Origin: Burkholderia cepacia ATCC 25416 | GTDB lineage: Bacteria > Pseudomonadota > Gammaproteobacteria > Burkholderiales > Burkholderiaceae | NCBI RefSeq assembly: GCF_001411495.1 | Contig: NZ_CP012982.1 | Location: 3,100,001 to 3,164,000 of the forward strand | Direction: 5' to 3' | DNA: 64,000 nt | Part shown: positions 1 to 7,865 of the stretch, piece after piece | How the letters are laid out: each line of letters opens with the position of its first letter | How positions within the stretch are numbered: position 1 is the first letter of the stretch | Program-made: the position numbers and the translations under genes | Notes under the pieces: generated by a model | Seen by the model: the letters and a program-made list of their open reading frames with translations, nothing else | Database searches by the model: none | Told to the model about the DNA's origin: nothing

Positions 1-2
1 CC

Positions 3-674
3 GCGCAGCGGATCGCCGATCACTGGAACCTGTCGCGCGACGCGATGGAGCGCTATGCGCTCGAAAGCCACCGCCGTGCGGTCGCCGCGATCGAGGCCGG
101 GCATTTCAAGCGGGAGATCGTGCCGCTCGAAGGCGTGCTGCACGACGAGACGCCGCGCCCCGACACGTCGCTGGAAAAGATGGCGACGCTCGAGCCGCTG
201 ACACCGGGCGGCTCGCTGACGGCCGCCGTCGCGAGCCAGACCTGCGACGCGGCCGCGGCGCTGCTGATCGTGTCGGAGGACGCGTTGAAGCGCTACGGCC
301 TCACGCCGCGCGCACGCATCCATCACCTGAGCGTGCTGGGCGACGATCCGCTGTGGATGCTCACCGCGCCGATCCCGGCGACCCGGGCCGCGTTGAAGAA
401 GAGCGGGCTCGACTGGTCGCAGATCGACGTCGTCGAGATGAACGAGGCGTTCGCGTCGGTCGCGCAGGCGTGGCTGGCCGATACGCGTTTCCCGCATGAA
501 AGGACCAACCCGAACGGCGGCGGCATCGCGCTCGGCCATCCGCTCGGCGCGACCGGTGCGCGGCTGATGACGACGCTGCTGCACGAACTGGAACGCACCG
601 GCGGTCGTTACGGATTGCAGACGATGTGCGAAGGCGGCGGCCTCGCGAACGTCACGATCATCGAGCGCCTGTGA
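3..674 (+). CDS. acetyl-CoA acetyltransferase (thiolase), 5' end outside window
   Basis: The reading frame is open to the left edge, and the residues before the first internal ATG (position 45) already read like thiolase, so the true start lies upstream of the window. The visible part is the C-terminal half. It includes the catalytic His motif GHPLGATGARL and the second catalytic Cys in CEGGGLANVTI just before the stop. Thiolases of this type cleave 3-ketoacyl-CoA with CoA in beta-oxidation. It heads a run of + strand genes with very short spacing, so it probably belongs to the same catabolic operon as the SDR and acyl-CoA dehydrogenases that follow. The exact substrate cannot be told from sequence. 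Confidence 0.9.
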   Translation, partial: AQRIADHWNLSRDAMERYALESHRRAVAAIEAGHFKREIVPLEGVLHDETPRPDTSLEKMATLEPLTPGGSLTAAVASQTCDAAAALLIVSEDALKRYGLTPRARIHHLSVLGDDPLWMLTAPIPATRAALKKSGLDWSQIDVVEMNEAFASVAQAWLADTRFPHERTNPNGGGIALGHPLGATGARLMTTLLHELERTGGRYGLQTMCEGGGLANVTIIERL

Positions 675-715
675 GCGCGTCACTTTCACGATCTCACGAT
701 CCACGAGGCACCAGC

Positions 716-1594
716 ATGGGAATCTGTAACGGACGCACCGTCATCATCACCGGCGCGGGCGGCGGGCTCGGGCGCGAATATGCGCTCGCGTTCGCGGCCG
801 AAGGCGCGGCGGTCGTCGTCAACGACATCCGGCACGAGGCCGCGCAGGCCGTGTGCGACGAGATCGCACGACGCGGCGGCAGCGCGCTTGCGAATGCGGA
901 CGACATCACGCGCGTCGAAACGGCGCAGCGGATCGTCGACGCGGCCCGCGAAGCGTTCGGCGATGTGCACGTGCTCGTCAACAACGCGGGCATCTGCCGC
1001 GACAAGATGTTCACGAGCATGACCGAAACCGACTGGGACGACGTGATGCGCGTGCACCTGCGCGGCCACTTCTGCCTGTCGAGCGTGCTGGCGCGCGTGT
1101 GGCGCGACGCGGCGAAGGCGGGCCACGCGGTCGACGCGCGGATCGTCAACACGAGTTCCGGCGCCGGCCTGCAAGGCTCGATCGGCCAGTCGAACTACGG
1201 CGCGGCGAAGGCCGGCATCGCCGCGCTCACGCTGATGCAGGCGGCCGAGCTGCAGCGCTACGGCGTGCGCGTGAACGCGCTCGCGCCGGCCGCGCGCACG
1301 TCGATGACCGAAGGCGTGTTCGCCGACATGATGAAGAAGCCCGAGGACGGCGGCTTCGACTATTTCGACCCGGCCAACGTCGCACCGCTCGTCGTGTGGC
1401 TCGGCAGCGCGCTGTCGGCCGACGTGACGGGCCAGGTGTTCGAGGTCGCGGGCGGGATGATCGCGGTCGCGGAAGGCTGGCGCACGGGCCCGAGCGTCGA
1501 CCGCGGCGCGCGCTGGGCGGCGGCCGAGATCGGCCCGGCGGTTGCGCGGCTGCTCGCCGAGGCGCGGCCCGCGCAGCGCGTGTACGGGAGCTGA
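716..1594 (+). CDS. SDR-family hydroxyacyl-CoA dehydrogenase-like protein
   Basis: This is a 292-residue classical SDR. The N-terminal nucleotide-binding motif TGAGGGLG follows a hydrophobic strand, NNAG is present, and the active-site pattern is Ser followed by YGAAK. The start at 716 is chosen because SDR homology begins at once there; the frame is open further upstream, but that stretch overlaps the thiolase end and has no SDR character. The long C-terminal tail after the Rossmann core resembles the dehydrogenase part of peroxisomal multifunctional enzyme type 2. That fits oxidation of a 3-hydroxyacyl-CoA in beta-oxidation. It lies between the thiolase and the acyl-CoA dehydrogenase genes, with 2 bases before the next start. 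Confidence 0.88.
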   Translation: MGICNGRTVIITGAGGGLGREYALAFAAEGAAVVVNDIRHEAAQAVCDEIARRGGSALANADDITRVETAQRIVDAAREAFGDVHVLVNNAGICRDKMFTSMTETDWDDVMRVHLRGHFCLSSVLARVWRDAAKAGHAVDARIVNTSSGAGLQGSIGQSNYGAAKAGIAALTLMQAAELQRYGVRVNALAPAARTSMTEGVFADMMKKPEDGGFDYFDPANVAPLVVWLGSALSADVTGQVFEVAGGMIAVAEGWRTGPSVDRGARWAAAEIGPAVARLLAEARPAQRVYGS

Positions 1595-1596
1595 GG

Positions 1597-2928
1597 ATGG
1601 ATCTGGCGCTCACCGACGAACAGGCGATGATCCGCGACGCGGCCGCCGACGTGCTTGCCGAACGCAGCGCGTCCGCCGACGTGCGCCGCGCACTCGAGCT
1701 GATGGCCGGCCGCGACGATGCGCTGTGGGCTGCATTGGCTGGCGAGCTCGGCTGGAACGCGCTTGCGCTGCCGGAGGCGGCGGGCGGGCTCGGGCTCGGC
1801 GCGGTCGAGCAGGCGGTGCTGATGGAACAGCTTGGCCGGCGCATCGCGTGCGTGCCGTATTTTTCGACCGCGTGCCTCGCGGCGACCGCGCTCGCGGGCT
1901 GCGACACGTCGCTGGCGACCGGCTGGCTCGCGAAGATCGCCGAAGGCGCATGCAGCGCGACGCTGGCGCTGCCGTTCGACTGGCCGTTCGGCGAGCCAGG
2001 TGGGGCGCGGGTCGGCCGGCCATATGGCCGGCCGGGTGCCAATGCGTTCGGCGCATCTTTCGGCGAGTCGTTCGACGAACCGGCCAGTGCGCGACCGCTT
2101 CCGTTCATCGCGGAAGAAACCGCGGCCGGCTTTGCATTGTCCGGCGTCGCAGCACAAGTGCTCGACGGTGCGCGCGCCGACCTGCTGCTGGTTCCGGCGC
2201 GGATCGCGAACGAAGGGCAGTCGGTCGGCCTGTTCGCGATCGACATGACTGCCGGCGCAGCCGGCGTTGCGGTGACGCCGCTCGATACGCTCGACGCGAC
2301 GAGGCCGCTCGCACGGATTGCGCTCGACGACGTGCGCGTGAGCCGCGACGCGCTGATTGCGGGCCGCGACGCGGCGCAGGTGCTCGAACGCGCCGCATGG
2401 TTCGCGGCGCTCGCGCTGGCCGCCGAACAACTCGGCGGCGCACAGCAATGCCTCGATCTGACGCTCGACTACACGAGCCAGCGCGTGCAGTTCGGCCGCG
2501 CGATCGCGTCGTTCCAGGCCGTCAAGCACCGTTGCGCGCAGATGATGGTGCTGATCGAATCGGCGCGCTCGGCCGTGCTCGGCGCCGCGCATGCGTGGGA
2601 CGCGGAGGCCGGCAGCGTGGTGCCGGGCAACGCATTGCGTGCCGACATCGCCGCGGCGAAATCCGCCGCGAACGACGCGTACGCGTTTTGCGCACAGGAA
2701 GCGATCCAGTTGCACGGCGGCGTCGGCTTTACGTGGGAATACGACCCGCATCTCTACTTCAAGCGCGCGCAGGCGTCGGGCGCGCAGTTCGGCAGCACGC
2801 CGCAACTGCTCGAATGGATCGCGTCCCATGCGATCGAAGGCGGCGACGCGCACCGCGACGACGCGCCCGACGCCGCGGTTGCGGCGCCCGCCCGCCCGTC
2901 CGCCGCACGCGCAGGAGCCCTTCAATGA
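1597..2928 (+). CDS. acyl-CoA dehydrogenase, first of an adjacent pair
   Basis: The 443-residue product has the acyl-CoA dehydrogenase layout: helical N-terminus beginning MDLALTDEQAMIRDAA, middle beta domain, and C-terminal helical domain with the conserved HGGVGFTWEYD motif. It would introduce an alpha-beta double bond in an acyl-CoA and pass electrons to ETF. It is longer than usual for the family because residues ~130-165 hold a Gly/Pro/Phe-rich stretch; the DNA there carries a 22-bp perfect palindrome at 2013-2034. The stop overlaps the start of a second acyl-CoA dehydrogenase. Adjacent pairs like this form alpha2-beta2 enzymes in actinobacterial steroid degradation, so a heteromer is plausible but inferred. 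Confidence 0.9.
   Translation: MDLALTDEQAMIRDAAADVLAERSASADVRRALELMAGRDDALWAALAGELGWNALALPEAAGGLGLGAVEQAVLMEQLGRRIACVPYFSTACLAATALAGCDTSLATGWLAKIAEGACSATLALPFDWPFGEPGGARVGRPYGRPGANAFGASFGESFDEPASARPLPFIAEETAAGFALSGVAAQVLDGARADLLLVPARIANEGQSVGLFAIDMTAGAAGVAVTPLDTLDATRPLARIALDDVRVSRDALIAGRDAAQVLERAAWFAALALAAEQLGGAQQCLDLTLDYTSQRVQFGRAIASFQAVKHRCAQMMVLIESARSAVLGAAHAWDAEAGSVVPGNALRADIAAAKSAANDAYAFCAQEAIQLHGGVGFTWEYDPHLYFKRAQASGAQFGSTPQLLEWIASHAIEGGDAHRDDAPDAAVAAPARPSAARAGALQ
2013..2034. repeat. 22-bp perfect palindrome inside the acyl-CoA dehydrogenase gene
   Basis: CGGCCGGC, CATATG and GCCGGCCG form a 22-base perfect palindrome in frame within the coding sequence. It encodes part of an Arg-Pro-Tyr-Gly-Arg-Pro segment in an unusually long, low-complexity insert. 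It may be a small palindromic element captured in frame, or simply a product of strong GC bias. Confidence 0.6.
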
Positions 2929-4127
2929 ACAGCGAAACGCGCGAACAGCAATTGCGGCACGAAGTGGCCGACTGGGTGCAATCGCACCTGACCGGCGAAT
3001 TCGCGTGCCTGAAATATCGCGGCGGCCCCGGCGACGAGGAAGCGTTTCCCGACCTGCGCAAGGCATGGGAGCGGGAACTGGCGCAGGGCGGCTGGACCGG
3101 CCTCGGCTGGCCGACCGCCGCCGGCGGGCGCGGCTTCACGGTGGCCGAACAGGTGATCTTCCACGAGGAATACGCGCGCGCCGGAGGCCCGGGAAGGATG
3201 GGCCACATCGGCGAAGGGCTGCTCGGGCCGACGCTCGTCGCATGCGGCACCGACGACCAGCGCGCGCGCTTCCTGCCCGGCATTCTCGCCGGCACACAGT
3301 TCTGGTGCCAGGGCTACTCCGAGCCGGGCGCGGGTTCCGACCTGGCCAACGTGCGCACGCGTGCCGAACAGGATGCGGACGGTACGTGGCGCGTCCACGG
3401 CCAGAAGGTCTGGACGTCGCTCGCGCACGATTCCGACTGGATCTTCGTGCTCGCGCGCACCGATCCCGCGTCGAAGGGCAACAAGGGGCTGTCGTTCCTG
3501 CTGATGCCGCTCGACCAGCCGGGCATCGAGATCCGGCCGATCAGGCAGCTCAACGGCGGCGCGGAATTCAACGAAGTGTTCTTCGACGGCGCGCGCGCGG
3601 AAGCACGCGACCTCGTCGGCGCGCCCGGCGACGGCTGGCGGATCGCGATGACGCTGCTCGGTTTCGAACGCGGGATGTCGACGCTCGGCCAGCAGATGCA
3701 GTTCGTCCGCGAACTCGAATGGGTGATCGACGCCGCGCGCGAATCGGGCGCGGACCGCGACCCGGTGCTGCGGCAGCGGATCGGCCGCGCATGGGCCGGG
3801 CTGCGCGTGATGCGCTACAACGCGCTGCGCATGCTGTCCGGCGCCGACGACGCAGATGGCGGTGCCACCGCGCCGCTGCGTCGCGAGGCATTGATCTACA
3901 AGTATTTCTGGTCGAACTGGCACCGCGACCTCGGCCAGCTCGCGATGGATGTGCTCGGGTCTCGCGCGAACGTGATCGATCCGGCCGACGAAAAGCTCAC
4001 CCATCTGCAGCGCGTATTCCTGTTCTCCCGTGCGGACACGATCTACGCGGGTACCAACGAAATCCAGCTCAACATCATGGCCGAGCGCGGGCTCGGCATG
4101 CCCAGGGAACCACGAGGCACCGCATGA
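2925..4127 (+). CDS. acyl-CoA dehydrogenase, second of the pair
   Basis: This 400-residue protein is a standard-length acyl-CoA dehydrogenase. It has an ACAD signature segment (YSEPGAGSDLAN, flavin/substrate binding region) near residue 130, a WTS motif (KVWTSLAH) around residue 160, and the C-terminal YAGTNEIQLNIMAERGLG motif. The start codon overlaps the previous stop (ATGA), which implies translational coupling and fits a two-subunit enzyme made in equal amounts. Electrons would go to an ETF, and etfBA genes lie at 24.4-26.1 kb. The substrate is likely a bulky acyl-CoA judging from the neighbours, but this is inferred. Confidence 0.93.
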   Translation: MNSETREQQLRHEVADWVQSHLTGEFACLKYRGGPGDEEAFPDLRKAWERELAQGGWTGLGWPTAAGGRGFTVAEQVIFHEEYARAGGPGRMGHIGEGLLGPTLVACGTDDQRARFLPGILAGTQFWCQGYSEPGAGSDLANVRTRAEQDADGTWRVHGQKVWTSLAHDSDWIFVLARTDPASKGNKGLSFLLMPLDQPGIEIRPIRQLNGGAEFNEVFFDGARAEARDLVGAPGDGWRIAMTLLGFERGMSTLGQQMQFVRELEWVIDAARESGADRDPVLRQRIGRAWAGLRVMRYNALRMLSGADDADGGATAPLRREALIYKYFWSNWHRDLGQLAMDVLGSRANVIDPADEKLTHLQRVFLFSRADTIYAGTNEIQLNIMAERGLGMPREPRGTA

Positions 4128-4924
4128 CCGAACCCCAGATCCAGAAAGCGCCGGCCTACGTGCCGGGCCACCAGCTGCTCGCCGGCAAATCGGTGCTGAT
4201 CACGGCCGCCGCCGGCGCCGGCATCGGCTTCGCGGCCGCGCGCCGCTGCGCGGAGGAAGGCTGCCGCGCGCTGTTCATCTCCGACATCCACGAAAAGCGC
4301 CTCGAAGAGGCCGTCGAAACGCTGCGCGCCGAAACGGGGCTGCAACAGGTCTATGGCCGCCTGTGCAACGTCGCGATCGAGGCCGACGTGCAGGCACTCG
4401 TTGCCGACGCCCAGGACAAGCTCGACGGCGTCGACGTGCTGATCAACAACGCGGGGCTCGGCGGGTCGACCCGCATCGTCGATATGGACGATGCCGAATG
4501 GTCGCGCGTGATCGACATTAGCCTCACCGGGACGTTCCGGATGACGCGCGCGATGCTGCCGCACATGCAGGCCCGCGGCCGCGGCGCGATCGTCAACAAC
4601 GCATCGGTGCTCGGCTGGCGCGCGCAAGCGGAACAGGCGCACTACGCGGCCGCGAAGGCGGGCGTGATGGCGCTCACGCGCTGCGCGGCGCTCGAGGCGT
4701 CGCCGTACGGCGTGCGTATCAACGCGGTCGCGCCGAGCATCGCGATGCACGATTTTCTGAAGAAGTCGGCCCCGGCCGACCTGCTGAATCAACTAGCGTC
4801 GCGCGAAGCCTTCGGGCGCGCCGCCGAAGTCTGGGAGGTCGCGAACGTGATGGTGTTCCTTGCAAGCGATTACGCGTCGTACATGACGGGCGAAGTGCTG
4901 TCGGTCAGCAGCCAGCACGCATGA
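4124..4924 (+). CDS. ipdF: IpdF-like SDR (steroid HIP-CoA ring-degradation reductase family)
   Basis: This 266-residue SDR has an unusual cofactor motif, TAAAGAGIG, together with [18 protein letters not shown], the catalytic [15 protein letters not shown] segment, and a C-terminus ending [12 protein letters not shown]. From memory, these segments match the actinobacterial IpdF family closely, more closely than generic FabG proteins. IpdF acts on a hydroxylated bicyclic CoA ester from steroid rings C and D. The start overlaps the preceding stop (ATGA), and the stop overlaps the MaoC gene that follows. Assignment to IpdF is by recalled family resemblance; a database search would settle it. Confidence 0.8.
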   Translation: MTEPQIQKAPAYVPGHQLLAGKSVLITAAAGAGIGFAAARRCAEEGCRALFISDIHEKRLEEAVETLRAETGLQQVYGRLCNVAIEADVQALVADAQDKLDGVDVLINNAGLGGSTRIVDMDDAEWSRVIDISLTGTFRMTRAMLPHMQARGRGAIVNNASVLGWRAQAEQAHYAAAKAGVMALTRCAALEASPYGVRINAVAPSIAMHDFLKKSAPADLLNQLASREAFGRAAEVWEVANVMVFLASDYASYMTGEVLSVSSQHA

Positions 4925-5409
4925 TGAGCACGACCCTCGACCCCGTGCGCGCGACGCCCCGCGTGTTCGCGCATCCCGGCGAACTCGCGGCGGCCGTCGG
5001 CGACACGCTCGGCGCGAGCGCGTGGCTCGCGATCGACCAGATCCGCATCGACGGCTTCGCCGACGCGACCGGCGATCACCAGTGGGTGCACGTCGACCCG
5101 GTGCGCGCGAAGGACGGCCCGTTCGGCGCGTGCATCGCGCACGGCTACCTGACGCTGTCGCTCGTCAATCATTTCCTGCCGCAGATCGTGCGTATCGACG
5201 GCGCGCGGCTCGGCGTCAACTACGGCTGCGACAGGATCCGTTTCCCCGCGCCGGTGAAGGTCGGCGCGCGCGTGCGCGGCGTCGGCGAGCTGCTGCGCGT
5301 CGAGCCGCTCGACGGCGGCGTGCAGGCATGGATTCGCGTGACCGTCGAGATCGAAGGCGAAGCGAAACCCGGCTGCGTGGCCGACACGATCAGCCGTTAC
5401 TACTTCTAG
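4921..5409 (+). CDS. MaoC-like (R)-specific enoyl-CoA hydratase
   Basis: The 162-residue product is a single hot-dog-fold MaoC hydratase. The hydratase motif [15 protein letters not shown] (catalytic Asp and His) begins near residue 45, and AHGYLTLSL follows. It hydrates trans-2-enoyl-CoA to 3-hydroxyacyl-CoA. There are two possible ATG codons, 4921 and 4924; the first overlaps the upstream stop. Its place between an IpdF-like SDR and a thiolase fits one round of beta-oxidation on an unusual acyl-CoA. Confidence 0.88.
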   Translation: MMSTTLDPVRATPRVFAHPGELAAAVGDTLGASAWLAIDQIRIDGFADATGDHQWVHVDPVRAKDGPFGACIAHGYLTLSLVNHFLPQIVRIDGARLGVNYGCDRIRFPAPVKVGARVRGVGELLRVEPLDGGVQAWIRVTVEIEGEAKPGCVADTISRYYF

Positions 5410-5426
5410 ATTCAGAGAGCCAGCCC

Positions 5427-6632
5427 ATGGAAGACGCAGTCATCGTTTCCGTCGCACGCACGCCGATCGGCAAGGCGTTTCGCGGCATGTTCAACGACAC
5501 CGAGGCGCCCGCGCTGGGCGGCCACGTGGTGCGCACCGCGCTCGAGCGCGCTGGCGTCGCGCCGGCCGACGTCGACGACGTGCTGATCGGCTGCGCCGCG
5601 CAGCAGGGCACGCAGGGCTACAACATCGGCCGCCTGTCGGCGGCGGCGGCCGGGCTGCCGGCATCGGTGCCCGGCATGGCGATCGACCGCATGTGCTCGT
5701 CGGGCCTGATGTCGATCGCGAGCGCCGCGCGCAGCATCGGCGCGGGCGATGCGCGGATCGTGGTCGCGGGCGGCGTCGAGTCGATCTCGCTCACGCAGAA
5801 CAAGCACAAGAACGCGTATCGCGCGCGTTCGCAGGCCGTGCTCGACCACCAGCCGGCCGCCTACATGGCGATGATGGAAACGGCCGAGATCGTGTCGCGC
5901 CGCTACGGAATCTCGCGTGCGGCGCAGGACGAATTCGCGCTGCAGAGCCACCAGCGCACGGCCGACGCCCAGGCGGCCGGCCGCTTCGATGCGGAAATCG
6001 CGCCGCTCGATGTGCGGCGCGCGCTGTTCGACAAGGAAGGCAACCCGGCCGGCCACGAGGATCTGCGTGCGGCGCGCGACGAAGGCGTGCGCGCCGACAC
6101 GACGGCCGAACGGCTCGCGGGGCTGAAGCCGTCGTGGAGCGGCGGCAAGGTCGTCGAGCAGGGCGAGTTCGTGACGGCCGGCAATGCGTCGCAACTGTCG
6201 GACGGCGCGGCGGCCGTGGTCGTGATGTCGCGCAGCGAGGCGCTACGCCGCGGGCTGACGCCGCTCGGCGCGTTCCGCGGCCTCGCGGTGGCCGGCTGCG
6301 AGCCCGACGAGATGGGCATCGGCCCGGTGTTCGCGATTCCGAAGCTGCTCGCGCGCTTCGGGATGACCGTCGGCGACATCGGGCTGTGGGAGCTGAACGA
6401 GGCGTTCGCGTGCCAGGCGCTGTACTGCCGCGACACGCTCGGCATTCCCGACGCCCGGCTGAACGTCGACGGCGGTGCGATCGCGCTCGGCCATCCGTTC
6501 GGGATGTCGGGTACGCGGATGACGATGCACGCACTGCTCGAAGGCGCGCGGCGCGGCGTACGGCACGCGGTCGTGACGATGTGCATCGGCGGCGGGATGG
6601 GTGCCGCCGCGCTGTTCGAGGTCGGCGCATAG
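5427..6632 (+). CDS. acetyl-CoA acyltransferase (thiolase)
   Basis: This 401-residue thiolase is full length. The nucleophilic Cys is C90 in DRMCSSGLM, the His motif is [10 protein letters not shown], and the second Cys lies in the C-terminal CIGGGMGAA motif. It would thiolyse a 3-ketoacyl-CoA to acetyl-CoA or propionyl-CoA and a shortened acyl-CoA. It begins 17 bases after the MaoC gene and ends the beta-oxidation part of the operon. It differs from the partial thiolase at the left edge (Phe replaces Leu in the His motif), so the two probably act on different substrates. Confidence 0.93.
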   Translation: MEDAVIVSVARTPIGKAFRGMFNDTEAPALGGHVVRTALERAGVAPADVDDVLIGCAAQQGTQGYNIGRLSAAAAGLPASVPGMAIDRMCSSGLMSIASAARSIGAGDARIVVAGGVESISLTQNKHKNAYRARSQAVLDHQPAAYMAMMETAEIVSRRYGISRAAQDEFALQSHQRTADAQAAGRFDAEIAPLDVRRALFDKEGNPAGHEDLRAARDEGVRADTTAERLAGLKPSWSGGKVVEQGEFVTAGNASQLSDGAAAVVVMSRSEALRRGLTPLGAFRGLAVAGCEPDEMGIGPVFAIPKLLARFGMTVGDIGLWELNEAFACQALYCRDTLGIPDARLNVDGGAIALGHPFGMSGTRMTMHALLEGARRGVRHAVVTMCIGGGMGAAALFEVGA

Positions 6633-6640
6633 GGCACGTC

Positions 6641-6678
6641 GCGGACATAGCGGCACGTAGCGGACGTAGCGGCACGCG
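6641..6678 (+). repeat. two tandem copies of a 19-bp unit
   Basis: Positions 6641-6659 and 6660-6678 are near-identical 19-mers of the form gcggacRtagcggcacgYR, in the gap after the thiolase gene. No function is evident. They may reflect slippage or a binding-site array. Confidence 0.55.
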
Positions 6679-6823
6679 GATGGGCCGTGCCGCACACGCG
6701 GCGAACCATTCACGAACGACGATTCGAGGCCTCGGCCATGACCGGCGGCCCGGAGACTTGCAGGCGACGGTCGTCGGCGCGCACGCGCCAACGGCCGTCG
6801 AACGCAGAAACAGGAGACAAGCC

Positions 6824-7801
6824 ATGAAACGAACCTTGCCCGGACTCGCGATGTCGGCGCTCGTGCTCGGCGCCGCGCTGTTCGCGTTTTCACCGCGCCC
6901 GCTGCCGGCGTTCCCGGTCACCGCGATCCATGCGGACCGGCTGCAGATCAACGGGCTCGCCCGGGCCGGCGCGCGCATCGTCGCGGTCGGCGAACGCGGC
7001 GTGATCCTGCTGAGCGACGACTCGGGCGCCCGCTGGCGGCCGGCATCGGTCGCGCCCGACCAGGCATCGACGCTCACGCAGGTGCGTTTCATCACGCCGA
7101 CGCTCGGGATCGCGGTCGGCCACGACGGCCGGATTGTCCGCAGCGACGACGCCGGCATGCACTGGCATGAAGTGCACATCGACCATGAGCATTCCGATCC
7201 GCTGCTGTCCGTGTGGGGTGCGGCGGGCGGCCCGCTGTTCGCGGCCGGCAGCTTCGGCCAGCTGCTGCGCTCGGACGACGCGGGCCTCACGTGGCAGCCG
7301 CTGAAGACGCCGGCCGGCGACCGTCACCTCAACGCGATCGTCGGCGACGGCCACGGCAACCTGCTGGTCGCGGGCGAGAGCGGCACGCTGCTGCGCTCGA
7401 CCGACAACGGTGCCACGTGGGACAAGCTGCCGTCGCCGTACGCCGGTTCGCTGTTCGGCGCGCTGATGCTCGCGAACGGCGACTGGGTCGCGTACGGGAT
7501 GCGCGGCAACGTGGTGCGCAGCACCGATCGCGGCGCGACCTGGACGCATGTGGACAGCCACGTGCCGGTGTCGTACTTCGGCGCGACCCAGCTCACCGGC
7601 GGCGAACTCGTGCTGGTGGGCCAGGGCGGCGCGATCGTCGCATCGCGCGACGGCGGGCTGACCTTCGACGTGCGCAAGCTCGGCGGCGTGCAGAGCCTCG
7701 CGGCCGTGCTCGACATGGGCCACGGCGCGCTGCTGCTCGGCGGCGAGGCCGGCGTCGCGCCGCTGGCCGGCGCGCTTGCGTCGACGCCGTCGCCGTCCTG
7801 A
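6824..7801 (+). CDS. YCF48/BNR-repeat periplasmic protein
   Basis: The 325-residue product starts with a signal-like N-terminus (two Lys/Arg, then a hydrophobic stretch to residue ~23). Repeated blades of the form SDDSGARW, SDDAGMHW, SDDAGLTW, STDNGATW, STDRGATW and SRDGGLTF follow, which is the pattern of YCF48/BNR beta-propellers. A GGAG-type ribosome site precedes the ATG. It lies directly before an RND/MMPL-family transporter. The same pairing, with DUF1302 and DUF1329 proteins, recurs in clusters for hydrophobic substrates, so a role in assembly or transport across the envelope is inferred, not shown. Confidence 0.8.
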   Translation: MKRTLPGLAMSALVLGAALFAFSPRPLPAFPVTAIHADRLQINGLARAGARIVAVGERGVILLSDDSGARWRPASVAPDQASTLTQVRFITPTLGIAVGHDGRIVRSDDAGMHWHEVHIDHEHSDPLLSVWGAAGGPLFAAGSFGQLLRSDDAGLTWQPLKTPAGDRHLNAIVGDGHGNLLVAGESGTLLRSTDNGATWDKLPSPYAGSLFGALMLANGDWVAYGMRGNVVRSTDRGATWTHVDSHVPVSYFGATQLTGGELVLVGQGGAIVASRDGGLTFDVRKLGGVQSLAAVLDMGHGALLLGGEAGVAPLAGALASTPSPS

Positions 7802-7865
7802 TGCCGGCCGCCCGCAGCGCCGCCTTCCGTTCGTTTCGCATCGTCCGTCCCGACCCGAGAATTCC

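Noticed and set aside
1360..3066. Long - strand ORFs (300-570 codons) opposite the acyl-CoA dehydrogenase genes
   Set aside because: High GC keeps the antisense frames open. They are rich in Arg/Ala/Pro without domains, while the + strand frames match known families.
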